64,000 bases of DNA from Cellulophaga tyrosinoxydans (GTDB taxonomy: Bacteria > Bacteroidota > Bacteroidia > Flavobacteriales > Flavobacteriaceae), in assembly GCF_900176415.1 (NCBI RefSeq), contig NZ_FWXO01000005.1:124001-188000 (forward strand), given 5' to 3'. The stretch's first letter is position 1. Each line of letters begins with the position of its first letter. The position numbers were made by a program, and so were the translations under genes. Below are positions 38,139 through 46,993 of this stretch, piece by piece. The notes under the pieces were generated by a model. It did no database searches. It was not told where the DNA came from and saw nothing but the letters and a program-made list of their open reading frames with translations.

Positions 38139-38184
38139 GCAGTATAGTGCAGGATGCTTTATTATAGGCACCACCTTACATTCG
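38139..38184 (+). promoter_or_regulatory. PUL regulon promoter F (GH5/GH3 unit)
   Basis: GCAGTATAGT (38139-38148) then GCAGGATGCT (38149-38158), an 18-bp gap, then TACATTCG (38177-38184). Start codon at 38202, giving a leader of about 12 bases. It lies 23 bp beyond the end of the susD terminator. Confidence 0.7.
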
Positions 38185-38201
38185 TTTAAAACACTTTTGT
38201 T

Positions 38202-39593
38202 ATGAAAAAACTTATTTTTCAAATTGCCTTAACTTTAACTTGCTTACACACTTTTTCTCAAATAAAGCACGGTCAACGTGATGAGCAAGGTCGTCATATA
38301 ATACCAAGAGGTTTTGTTGTAAATACAAATGACGGTGGTGGCGAAGTCTTTTTTAATAGCGATGATTATGCACGTATGGTTCGCATGGGCGCCAATACTC
38401 AAGTTATTAGATTAGAACTAGGCAAGCTTAGTAATTTCCCTGGCGGAAAACTAGAACCTAATTATCTAAAAAAGTTAGATACTTTGGTTGATTTAGGTAA
38501 GCAATCCGGTATGAAGACTGTGTTTAAAATGACCGTTTACGGTGTGGAAAAATTTGTTTGGGAAGAGTTTTGGCTAAACAAAAAAGGCGAATACAATACT
38601 TATATTGATGCTTGGAAAATAATCTGGGAGCGTTATGCTAATGACTCTTTTGTTTTTGGGTATGATGTAGTTAATGAACCAAGAAAATTAACTATGGACA
38701 TCTCTTATAACGATTTGACAAATAAATACTTAATACCTCTTTATAGTGAAATAATTGATGAAAGTCAAAAAATTAACCCCAATAAAAAAGTATTATTACA
38801 ATCCATATTTATGAATAAAGGAGAAGGTATTGATAACAATCAGTATGCTGAAATAACATCGCCAGTTAACAGAAAAAATATCATTTTTGCTCCACATATC
38901 TATCAAAATAAAATAGATTTTATTAAACCTGTTATGGATAGGTTTGATAAAGAATCAGAGATGCTAAATGCTCCTATTCTTATTGGGGAATGGGGTTTTC
39001 CAACATTCGCCTCTACAGATACTCTAATTTCAGGAAAACTTGGGCAGTTAGAGTATAGAGAATTATATATAAAAACTGCTGAGGTGTTTGATCGTATGGG
39101 CGTGGGATCAATAAAAGCTTGGTTTTTGGGGAATAGAACTATGCAGAATTTTATGCCAGGAGGCCCGTCAACTTGGTCCATTTTTAGTGATAGTACTGAT
39201 GCAGGAACTGTTGAACGTAAGTATATTACCGATGTTATTGCACGGCCTTTTCCACAAACTATAGCAGGTGATATTCAATTCTTTTTATTTAATCATGCTA
39301 CTAGAACTCTAGATATTAATATTATTACGGACAATAGCAAAGGAGCTTCGACAATTTTTATTGGTGCAAATCGGCATTATCCAGATGGTTTTTCTATTTT
39401 AATAGATGATACTATTGTTATGTATAATGATCCAATAAAAAAAGTAAGATTGGAAACCTATAAGGCACCCATTAATTTCAATTCTTCGGATTTTATTTGG
39501 GATGAATCCACTCAAAAATTAACTATCCTAAAATGGCCACAAGATAATAAAGCAGCTAATATCAAAATTGTACCTGGGTTACGAAATTTTTAA
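38202..39593 (+). CDS. GH5-like (clan GH-A) secreted glycoside hydrolase
   Basis: 463 residues; signal peptide about 1-19 (HTFSQ). TIM-barrel of clan GH-A with the acid/base E159 in DVVNEP and the nucleophile E263 in IGEWGF, placed on strands 4 and 7 as in GH5. The N-terminal GRHIIPRGFVVNTNDGGG resembles the opening of GH5 endoglycosidase- and glucocerebrosidase-like subfamilies. A C-terminal beta domain (about 365-463) follows. A retaining glycosidase acting on a beta-linked sugar is expected; subfamily and substrate are uncertain. It heads the unit with GH3 and the unclassified glycosidase. Confidence 0.8.
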   Translation: MKKLIFQIALTLTCLHTFSQIKHGQRDEQGRHIIPRGFVVNTNDGGGEVFFNSDDYARMVRMGANTQVIRLELGKLSNFPGGKLEPNYLKKLDTLVDLGKQSGMKTVFKMTVYGVEKFVWEEFWLNKKGEYNTYIDAWKIIWERYANDSFVFGYDVVNEPRKLTMDISYNDLTNKYLIPLYSEIIDESQKINPNKKVLLQSIFMNKGEGIDNNQYAEITSPVNRKNIIFAPHIYQNKIDFIKPVMDRFDKESEMLNAPILIGEWGFPTFASTDTLISGKLGQLEYRELYIKTAEVFDRMGVGSIKAWFLGNRTMQNFMPGGPSTWSIFSDSTDAGTVERKYITDVIARPFPQTIAGDIQFFLFNHATRTLDINIITDNSKGASTIFIGANRHYPDGFSILIDDTIVMYNDPIKKVRLETYKAPINFNSSDFIWDESTQKLTILKWPQDNKAANIKIVPGLRNF

Positions 39594-39627
39594 GGAATAA
39601 ATTTAACAATATTTAAAAACTAAATAA

Positions 39628-41814
39628 ATGAAAAAAATATTCTTAACATGTTTTATTGCGGCGGTATTGTTTAGCTGCGACTCAAAAAAATCAGATTCTA
39701 CCACAACATCAAAATCATCTAATCAAGAAGATGTTGAAATTGCGGAAAAAGTTGAAGAGCTTATTAGTAAAATGACCTTAGATGAAAAAATTGCTGAAAT
39801 GACGCAAGATGCACCAGCCAATGATCGCTTGGGTATTCCATATATGAAGTATGGCGAAGCATTACATGGATTATGGCTTGTTCTTGATTATTATGGTAAC
39901 ACAACGGTTTATCCTCAAGCTATTGCCGCTGGTTCTACATGGGAACCCGAGTTAATCAAAAAAATGGCTTCTCAGACAGCATTAGAAGCACGTACTTTAG
40001 GTGTTACACATTGTTATTCTCCAAATTTAGATGTCATTTCTGGTGATCCAAGATATGGGAGAGTAGAAGAATCTTATGGTGAAGACCCTTATTTGGTATC
40101 AAGAATGGGCGTTGCCTTTATTCAAGGTTTACAAGGTATTGGTGATGAGCGGTTTGATGAGAACCATGTTATTGCAACTGCTAAGCATTTTGTAGGTTAT
40201 CCTGAAAATCGACGTGGTATCAATGGTGGTTTTAGTGATATGTCAGAACGTCGTTTACGAGAGGTTTATCTTCCACCCTTTGAGGCTGCCATAAAGGAAG
40301 CGCAGGTGGGTTCGGTTATGCCTGGTCATCAAGATTATAATGGAATTCCTAACCATATGAATACTTGGTTACTAAAGGATATTCTTAGAGATGAACTAGG
40401 TTTCGACGGTTTTATAGTTTCTGATAATAATGATGTTGCCCGCTTAGAAACCATGCATTTTATTTCTGAAACGAGAGCTGAGTCAGCTATCTTAGGATTA
40501 AAAGCGGGTGTTGATATGGACTTAGTCATTGGCAAGAGTGTCGAACTATCATCGTATCATACAAATGTATTGAAGGATACTATAACGAAGAATCCAGAAT
40601 TGATGAAATATATTGATAAAGCTACATCACGTATTTTAACGGCAAAATATAAGTTGGGTTTGTTTGATGCAGAACCAAAAGAGATTGATACTAAAAATGT
40701 AAATGCAGGGAGAGAAGAACACCAAGAGTTTGCTTATGAAATGGCAAAAAAGGCAATTATTTTATTGAAAAATGAGAACAATACTTTGCCACTTGATATG
40801 TCAAAAATAAAATCGTTAGCGGTTATTGGCCCAAATGCGCATGAAGATCAACCAGATAAAGGCACGTATTCATTATTGGGTGGCTATTCTGGATTACCCC
40901 CTTTTTACACATCAGTTTTAGAGGGTATTACGAACAAAACCAATGGCAAAATAAAAATAAACTATGCAAAAGGTTGTGATTTGTTGAGTGATTCTAAAGC
41001 TGGATTTTCTGATGCCGTTAGTGCTGCCAAACAATCAGATGCTGTAGTTTTGGTAGTAGGAGGTTCAAGGAGAACTGGTGGTGAAGGAGTTGATAGATCT
41101 GATTTGGATTTATTTGGAGTTCAGAATGATTTGGTTGAAGCCATTCATAAAACAGGCAAGCCAGTAATTGTGGTGTTAATTAACGGCCGCCCATTAACTA
41201 TAAATTACATTGCAGATAATATCCCTTCTATACTTGAAACATGGTATTTGGGGATGAGATCAGGTGATGCGATAGCCGATGCTATTTTTGGCGACGTAAA
41301 TCCTGGCGGTAAATTAACAGTTTCGTTCCCGAGATCTGTTGGGCAGATTCCAACAACCTATTTAGAGCGCCCTGATTTTATAGGTTCTGGTAAAGGATTA
41401 TATGCTTTTACGGATAAAACACCATTATTTCCATTTGGTTTTGGATTGAGTTATACTACGTTTAGTTATAGTGTTCCTAAATTAGAAAACCCAAGCATAA
41501 CTACCGATGGCTCTACTAAGGTTACCGTGGAGGTTACAAATACGGGAGAGCGCGAAGGTGATGAGGTTGTGCAAATGTATGTTAGAGATGATTTTGCTTC
41601 TGTAGGACGTTATTTAAAAATGTTAAAGGGTTTTGAGCGGATCACTTTAAAACCAGGAGAAACTAAAAAAGTAAGCTTTAAATTAGGGTTTGATGAACTT
41701 AATGTGCTAAATCAAGAAATGAAAAAGGTGGTAGAGCCTGGTACTTTCACTATCTCCGTTGGGTCTTCTTCCTTAGAAAAAGATTTAAATAAAGTTTCAT
41801 TAAGAGTGAATTAA
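39628..41814 (+). CDS. GH3 beta-glycosidase, lipoprotein
   Basis: 728 residues; lipobox VLFSC near residue 16. GH3 N-domain TIM barrel (about 45-335) with MTLDEKIAEM, GEALHG, GRVEESYGEDPYL, KHFVGY and nucleophile D266 in FIVSDNND. The alpha/beta sandwich domain (about 375-585) has GGEGVDRSDLDL with acid/base E486, and PFGFGLSYTTF introduces the fibronectin-III-like domain (about 625-728). Beta-xylosidase or beta-glucosidase/glucuronidase-type action on unsaturated-product-trimmed oligosaccharides is plausible for ulvan. The start lies 34 bp after the GH5-like gene. Confidence 0.94.
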   Translation: MKKIFLTCFIAAVLFSCDSKKSDSTTTSKSSNQEDVEIAEKVEELISKMTLDEKIAEMTQDAPANDRLGIPYMKYGEALHGLWLVLDYYGNTTVYPQAIAAGSTWEPELIKKMASQTALEARTLGVTHCYSPNLDVISGDPRYGRVEESYGEDPYLVSRMGVAFIQGLQGIGDERFDENHVIATAKHFVGYPENRRGINGGFSDMSERRLREVYLPPFEAAIKEAQVGSVMPGHQDYNGIPNHMNTWLLKDILRDELGFDGFIVSDNNDVARLETMHFISETRAESAILGLKAGVDMDLVIGKSVELSSYHTNVLKDTITKNPELMKYIDKATSRILTAKYKLGLFDAEPKEIDTKNVNAGREEHQEFAYEMAKKAIILLKNENNTLPLDMSKIKSLAVIGPNAHEDQPDKGTYSLLGGYSGLPPFYTSVLEGITNKTNGKIKINYAKGCDLLSDSKAGFSDAVSAAKQSDAVVLVVGGSRRTGGEGVDRSDLDLFGVQNDLVEAIHKTGKPVIVVLINGRPLTINYIADNIPSILETWYLGMRSGDAIADAIFGDVNPGGKLTVSFPRSVGQIPTTYLERPDFIGSGKGLYAFTDKTPLFPFGFGLSYTTFSYSVPKLENPSITTDGSTKVTVEVTNTGEREGDEVVQMYVRDDFASVGRYLKMLKGFERITLKPGETKKVSFKLGFDELNVLNQEMKKVVEPGTFTISVGSSSLEKDLNKVSLRVN

Positions 41815-41827
41815 GTAGGCTTAGAAT

Positions 41828-44461
41828 ATGAGAAATCTAATTAATATATTATTGTTTTTACTATACTGTTCAGCGTTTAAGGCAACAAGTCAAACTTTAA
41901 ACAAGGAATCTCTTATTGTAAATAGCACCATTACGATTGTTGATAGAACAGGTGTTTCTAATGATAAATCAAATGTAATCGCATATGGTAAAAAAGCATT
42001 TTATAATGCTATTGAATCAGCAAATGGGGCTATTGAAACCGTTCAGCATTGGACACAATCCAATCAAAAAGTATTTATTTTACTAGGTACTGTAGATAAT
42101 AATGTTATTAAAAAGCTAGTTTCTGATAATAAAGAACTGGAGCCAAATAAACCCGAAGGTGTATTTTATCAACGGCGTGAAACAACAGGAGGTTTGGCTC
42201 TTATTATTGGAGGTACCGATGCCAAAGGCTTCATGTATGCCTTAACAGAACTTGCCCAACAAATTGAAGATAAAGGGCTTGCTGCCTTAACTAAAATAAA
42301 TAACACTGTTGAATTTCCGGATAATAAAATAAGGGGATTAGATAAATTCTTAAATGATGAAAATGACGCAATTTGGTTTTTTTCTGAAGATTATTGGCAG
42401 TATTATATAAAGCAATTAGCCGAAAATAGATTTAATAGACTTACATTAATAACAGGTTATAATGACGGTGTTAATCAAGATTTTATGATACCTGTGTATC
42501 CGTATCTTGTGGAAGTTCCAGGATTTGAAACTGTAAAATTAAAAAAACAATATACTAAAACCCCTCAGGAATACCTGCAGCAACTAAGTCGCATTGGTGA
42601 AATTAGCCATAATTACGGGTTAGAATTTGTTTTTGGAATTTGGGGACATGGTAGAAGTGATGAATTAGTAATTGGGCTTCCAGAGGATGACACATTGTTT
42701 ACCAGTTATTGTGCTAACGGCATGCGTGAATTATTACGAAAAGTAACAGAAATTGATGGTATTCATTTACGTGTAAACTATGAATCAGGAGTTGGTGGTT
42801 TTGGAAATACAGCCGAAATATTTTGGAAAGAGATTATTACAGCTATTGGCGATATTCACAAAGAACGTAATGGCAACTTATTTTTAGACTTAAGAGCTAA
42901 AGGTCTCACTGTAAACATACGCGAGTGGGCTTTAGAGACGGGCATAAACGTACAAGTAACAAGTAAATATTCTTGGGAAGGTGTTGGACTTCCATATCAT
43001 CCCACAGAAATGCGTAATGGTGAACTTACCATGTTAGATAACATTGACAAGCGTCAGCGCTACGGTTACGCCGATTTTTTATATAGCTCTCGTGATTTTG
43101 ATTATATAAATAGATTATGGGGAATAGGCACCATACGAATGTTCACATGGGCAGATCCGGATTATGCAAAACGTTTTTCAAGTACAGCTAGTTTTGCAGG
43201 TAGTAAAGGGTTTCAAGTAACGCCACCTTTAGCAAGAAAAGAAAACACATGGAATCTTTTTATAGATGATTCATTAAACTTTTATCAGTGGGAAGATCAA
43301 CGCTATTGGGCATGGTATAAATTATTTGGCAGATTAGGTTATTCAATTAATACTAAAAAAGAGGTATGGGAAAGAACATTCAAAACCCACTATGGCAATA
43401 CTTATAAACCAGTAATTGAAGCTTATGGAGTAGCCGGAAAAATTCTACCATTAATAACATCTTCACACCTTACTTTTCATCCTGCTAACTATAATTGGGC
43501 AGAAATAGAGAGCGGTGGAGCGTTATTTATTAATCACAATGCTAATCCGTATTATATAGAAAAGAAAAGAACTTATCAATCTACAGAACCAGGTGATCCG
43601 GGACTTTTTTATAGTATAGAAAATTATGTAAATGATGTTTTAAACGATAGTTTAAAGCCAAAAATTAATCCCATTCAATTAGCGGCCCAGTTTGAAAATT
43701 TTTCTCTGAAAACATTGGAGGCATTGGCTAGGGTTAAAATTGATGATATTCCTATTAGTTACAAAAAGGAGTACAAAACTAATGAAACGGATTTGCAAAT
43801 TACGGCGTTGCTTGCTGCCTATCATTCTTTTAAAATAAAGGCAGCTACCAATTTTGCATTTTATCAAAGAACAAATCAAAATGGTTATCTTAAATCAAGT
43901 CTTAATAATTTAGAAATAGCACTAAATAAATGGAGCAGTATAGTGTTTAAAACCCAGAAAACATATCATGAAAAGCCGCTTTTTTTACATGACAATGGTA
44001 CTTGGGTTGACAGACAAATAGAAATTGAGAAAGATAGAGACTCCTTAAAAATGATTTTAACTAATTTAAAGAGCGTTAGAGTAGTAGATCACTGGGATGA
44101 ATTTAAAAATACGGAGAAATCAATTTCACATAACTTTGAAGCTTTAGTTCCGAAAGTAGCAGATTTGAAAGAAAATATTACCGTTACATTAATAACAAAT
44201 ACAATTTTGCATACGAATCAAATTCCAAAAGTTCATTATAGATCGGCCAATATGGCCTTAGGGAAATTTAAAACGTTAAGTATGACTTGGGATGGCAAAA
44301 ACTATGTATCGCAGATACCTTCAACTGACCTAAATCCCGAATTTGATTTGCTTGTTTACTTTACGTCTATAAATAATAATGGACATGTAATAATGCATCC
44401 TGGGTTATTAAGTGAAAAGGTAATAGCACCTTATTATGTGGTTAAAATTGAAAATAACTAA
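41828..44461 (+). CDS. Secreted GH20/GH67-like glycoside hydrolase of unclear family
   Basis: 877 residues; Sec signal about 1-22 (KATSQ). Residues about 30-160 resemble the alpha/beta domain that precedes the barrel in GH20, GH67 and GH84 enzymes (GLALIIGGTDAKGFMYALTELAQQI). The barrel follows (about 165-470) with KIRGLDKFLNDENDAIWFFS, FNRLTLITGYND, HLRVNYESGVGGFG and GIGTIRMFTWADPDYA. E331 of NYESG is one conserved-looking acidic candidate, but I cannot assign catalytic residues. The rest is helical plus a C-terminal beta domain (about 770-877). GH67 would imply alpha-glucuronidase activity, attractive for a uronic-acid polymer, yet the match is only at fold level. Confidence 0.65.
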   Translation: MRNLINILLFLLYCSAFKATSQTLNKESLIVNSTITIVDRTGVSNDKSNVIAYGKKAFYNAIESANGAIETVQHWTQSNQKVFILLGTVDNNVIKKLVSDNKELEPNKPEGVFYQRRETTGGLALIIGGTDAKGFMYALTELAQQIEDKGLAALTKINNTVEFPDNKIRGLDKFLNDENDAIWFFSEDYWQYYIKQLAENRFNRLTLITGYNDGVNQDFMIPVYPYLVEVPGFETVKLKKQYTKTPQEYLQQLSRIGEISHNYGLEFVFGIWGHGRSDELVIGLPEDDTLFTSYCANGMRELLRKVTEIDGIHLRVNYESGVGGFGNTAEIFWKEIITAIGDIHKERNGNLFLDLRAKGLTVNIREWALETGINVQVTSKYSWEGVGLPYHPTEMRNGELTMLDNIDKRQRYGYADFLYSSRDFDYINRLWGIGTIRMFTWADPDYAKRFSSTASFAGSKGFQVTPPLARKENTWNLFIDDSLNFYQWEDQRYWAWYKLFGRLGYSINTKKEVWERTFKTHYGNTYKPVIEAYGVAGKILPLITSSHLTFHPANYNWAEIESGGALFINHNANPYYIEKKRTYQSTEPGDPGLFYSIENYVNDVLNDSLKPKINPIQLAAQFENFSLKTLEALARVKIDDIPISYKKEYKTNETDLQITALLAAYHSFKIKAATNFAFYQRTNQNGYLKSSLNNLEIALNKWSSIVFKTQKTYHEKPLFLHDNGTWVDRQIEIEKDRDSLKMILTNLKSVRVVDHWDEFKNTEKSISHNFEALVPKVADLKENITVTLITNTILHTNQIPKVHYRSANMALGKFKTLSMTWDGKNYVSQIPSTDLNPEFDLLVYFTSINNNGHVIMHPGLLSEKVIAPYYVVKIENN

Positions 44462-44665
44462 AATAAAATTTAAATTGGTACTCAAAGATGGGTATTGCTA
44501 TTTTTTATGGAAACATAGTAACAACAAATAGAATATTTAAATTAAAAAGTTTGATAATATCCCAAGATAGCTTCATAAATTTAAGCTTATAACTAGTTAC
44601 TAATAAACTATTTATACTAAAAAGTTTAGTCATTATTTGAAATAATTTAGAAACATAACCTCATG

Positions 44666-44980
44666 ATGGAAAGATTAGCATTTAAAATGAAACTTAATAA
44701 GGGACAAATTGACGCTTATAAAAAGCGACACGATGAACTTTGGCCAGATTTGAAAAAATTACTTAAAGATAACGGTGTAAGTGAATATTCAATATTTTTT
44801 GATGAAGAAACAAGTATCCTTTTTGCATTCCAGAAAGTACTAGGAAGTGGAGGGTCTCAAGATCTAGCCAATAATGAAATTGTAAAAAAATGGTGGAATT
44901 TTATGGCTGATATTATGGAAGTAAACCCTGATAACTCCCCAATATCAATTCCATTAAAAGAAGTTTTTTATTTACCATAA
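44666..44980 (+). CDS. rhaM: L-rhamnose mutarotase RhaM
   Basis: 104 residues from the second of two adjacent ATGs (44663 and 44666). The second start gives Y18 and H22 in AYKKRHDELWPDL, the numbering known for E. coli RhaM. Other family marks: LFAFQKV, KWWNFMADIM and the ending NPDNSPISIPLKEVFYLP, nearly the same as in E. coli. It interconverts the alpha and beta anomers of L-rhamnose. It is separated by about 200 bp from the glycosidase upstream; that gap holds AT-rich sequence and no convincing direct-repeat site. Confidence 0.95.
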   Translation: MERLAFKMKLNKGQIDAYKKRHDELWPDLKKLLKDNGVSEYSIFFDEETSILFAFQKVLGSGGSQDLANNEIVKKWWNFMADIMEVNPDNSPISIPLKEVFYLP

Positions 44981-45003
44981 GCACTATAATCAAAAGAATA
45001 TCT

Positions 45004-46317
45004 ATGAAAAATTCAAAAAATACAGATTCTAAAAAGGCATCCTCCCTATCTAGACGAAATTTTATTCGAAATACTTCATTAGTAATAGGTGGTATTAGTA
45101 TTATTCCACGTCATGTATTAGGTCAAGGTTTTACTCCTCCTAGTGATAAAATAAATTTAGGCTTTGTTGGGTTGGGAAAACAAGGTGGAATTCTCGCTAA
45201 TTTTTTTATATCAAATACAGATGTTCAGATTGTCGCTGGGGCAGAAGTTTGGGCGCCAAAACAAGAATGGTTTAAAAATGTGGTAGAAGGTTTTTATGCC
45301 GAAAAAAGACAAGTAAGCTCCTATCGAGGGATTAAAACATATACTGATTATCAAAACCTTATTGCCCGAAAAGATGTAGATGCTGTGGTAATTGCAACAC
45401 CCGACCATTGGCATGCGATTCAATCTATAGATGCAATGAATTCTGGTAAGGATGTTTATTGTGAAAAACCAATGACAAATACCATAGCTGAAGGTAGAGC
45501 TATGGTGAATGCAGTTAATAAAAATAAAGCCGTGCTGCAGGTTGGGAGTATGCAGCGTTCCTGGGCTAGATTTGAAAAAGCAAAAGAAGTTGTAAGAAAT
45601 GGGCAACTGGGAAAAATAAAAAAGGTGTTAGTTAATGTTGGAGATCCAGCACGACCATATGATTTACCTGCAGAACCTGTACCCAGTGGAATTGATTGGA
45701 ATTTATGGTGCGGCCCTGCGCCAATATTACCTTATAATGCAATACTTGCTCCAGAGATTGTGAAAGAATATCCAAGATGGCGGTATTACAAAGAAGTTGC
45801 AGGTGGGATACTTTCTGACTGGGGTACCCATATGTTTGATATTGCTCAATGGTGTTTAGATATGGATAATACGGGTCCAATTACCTATATACCACCAAAG
45901 GACCCTAAAGCCGTACGTGGTTTGAAGATGTATTATGAAAATGGAATTGAAATGGTGCATGAAGATTTTGGTAGAGAATGGGGAGTTCGTTTTATTGGAG
46001 AATTAGGTACAATGGATGTGAGCCGAAGCTATTTAGATTCGAGTATAATTGATTTGTTTCAACCAGAAACTGACAATTATAGAAAAATAGTAAGAGAAAA
46101 GGGTAATCATTATCAAAATTGGTTAAATGCAATTAAATCTAGAACTCAGCCTATTTGTGACGTTGAAACCGGTCATAGATCAGCTAGTATCTGTAACATT
46201 GCGAATATTGCTTATGAATTGAATGAAACACTATATTGGAACCCTGAAAAGGAAAAGTTTAAAAACAATAAAATAGCTAATAAATCACTAAAAAGAAAGC
46301 CAAGAAAATATAATTGA
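45004..46317 (+). CDS. Gfo/Idh/MocA-family oxidoreductase with Tat signal
   Basis: 437 residues. The N-terminus has a twin-arginine signal (SRRNFIRNTSLVIGG), so the protein is exported already folded with its NAD(P) cofactor. Rossmann motif LGFVGLGKQGG at about 56-66; DAVVIATPDHWHA; and CEKPMTNTIAEG, with the catalytic-type Lys of EKP. The C-terminal alpha/beta domain includes GGILSDWGTHMFDIAQWC (His of the active site) and YQNWLNAIKSR. This exported subgroup includes proteins related to GH109, which use NAD to cleave glycosides by transient oxidation. A role on a keto-sugar would fit the DUF1080 proteins in this locus (inference). It starts 23 bp after rhaM. Confidence 0.92.
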   Translation: MKNSKNTDSKKASSLSRRNFIRNTSLVIGGISIIPRHVLGQGFTPPSDKINLGFVGLGKQGGILANFFISNTDVQIVAGAEVWAPKQEWFKNVVEGFYAEKRQVSSYRGIKTYTDYQNLIARKDVDAVVIATPDHWHAIQSIDAMNSGKDVYCEKPMTNTIAEGRAMVNAVNKNKAVLQVGSMQRSWARFEKAKEVVRNGQLGKIKKVLVNVGDPARPYDLPAEPVPSGIDWNLWCGPAPILPYNAILAPEIVKEYPRWRYYKEVAGGILSDWGTHMFDIAQWCLDMDNTGPITYIPPKDPKAVRGLKMYYENGIEMVHEDFGREWGVRFIGELGTMDVSRSYLDSSIIDLFQPETDNYRKIVREKGNHYQNWLNAIKSRTQPICDVETGHRSASICNIANIAYELNETLYWNPEKEKFKNNKIANKSLKRKPRKYN

Positions 46318-46341
46318 GGCTTAAATTCCAATGTTACTAGC

Positions 46342-46387
46342 ACAGTATTGTACAGGATACCTATCCATATTACTTCGCTTATATTTA
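46342..46387 (+). promoter_or_regulatory. PUL regulon promoter G, orphan
   Basis: ACAGTATTGT (46342-46351) then ACAGGATACC (46352-46361), an 18-bp gap, then TATATTTA (46380-46387). The geometry is intact, but the only start codon at the expected distance (46425) opens a 20-codon frame, so no full gene is served. Confidence 0.6.
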
Positions 46388-46424
46388 GGTAAATATTATT
46401 TTTTTAATAGTATTATAGAATGAT

Positions 46425-46487
46425 ATGAAAAGAAGATTATTCGTAGAATTTACGACAGTTGTTAGCTTTGGGGTATTAATGCTATAA
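46425..46487 (+). pseudogene. Possible N-terminal remnant of a lost gene behind promoter G
   Basis: A 20-codon frame, MKRRLFVEFTTVVSFGVLML, then a stop. It begins 37 bp after the -7 box of promoter G, the spacing seen for the intact units. The peptide is basic then hydrophobic, like the start of a signal peptide. The rest of 46488-46993 has stops in all frames and no recognisable domain. I read it as the first codons of a deleted exported gene; a regulatory leader peptide is the other option. Confidence 0.3.
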
Positions 46488-46524
46488 AACTCTTGTATCG
46501 TAAGTTCTAAAAAAAGTTTATTAG

Positions 46525-46553
46525 AAAAGACTGCCTTTTAAAAGTAGTCTTTT
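46525..46553. terminator. Hairpin with flanking A and T runs
   Basis: AAAAGACT (46525-46532) pairs with AGTCTTTT (46546-46553) around a 13-base loop. The wording is close to the terminator at 15516. It would end transcripts from promoter G or readthrough from the Gfo/Idh gene. The rest of this 676-bp gap to 46910 shows nothing else that I can support. Confidence 0.55.
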
Positions 46554-46910
46554 GAACTTTTATAGACATAGTGTGATGCCATAAAAGAGACGAAGTAACT
46601 GACAAAATCGATGCTATTTAACGTGTAAAACTTTCATATCACTTATATAATAAAGTTCATGGTCATGCAATCGATGTTATTTACACTTTATGTATATGGC
46701 CCAACTTATAATAAAATTTATAATAACTAATTTAAGTTTTTGCGATTGTAATAGCAAGTAATTGGTCAACGACTGACTATTAAAAGCTTAAATATTTTTA
46801 AATATTGGATGGAAAAGATGTTTTGGAATGCGTATACATTGGATTGAGCTTCTAAATGAGATTTAAGTAATAAGTTATAGTAGTTCATTTGTATATTTCT
46901 TCAATAAATA

Positions 46911-46955
46911 GCAAGACAGAGCAGGATGGTTTTTTTAAAGAAAAAAATAATCTTG
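46911..46955 (+). promoter_or_regulatory. PUL regulon promoter H (eight-gene unit)
   Basis: GCAAGACAGA (46911-46920) then GCAGGATGGT (46921-46930). After 17 bp comes TAATCTTG (46948-46955), a 7-of-8 fit of TAnnTTTG. The start codon of the first GH78 gene is at 46994. The upstream half-site is the weakest of the eight. Confidence 0.6.
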
Positions 46956-46993
46956 CTTACTTGGTATAACACTGTTTTGAGATTTATTGGAGA

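Noticed and set aside
44555-44575. Weak motif (CCCAAGATAGC) upstream of rhaM
   Set aside because: Only about 7 of 9 bases fit the downstream half, and the upstream half does not match; not counted as a ninth site.
46590-46695. Short imperfect repeat (AATCGATGCTATTTA / AATCGATGTTATTTA)
   Set aside because: Two imperfect copies in AT-rich spacer with no structure or gene context; too weak to call.
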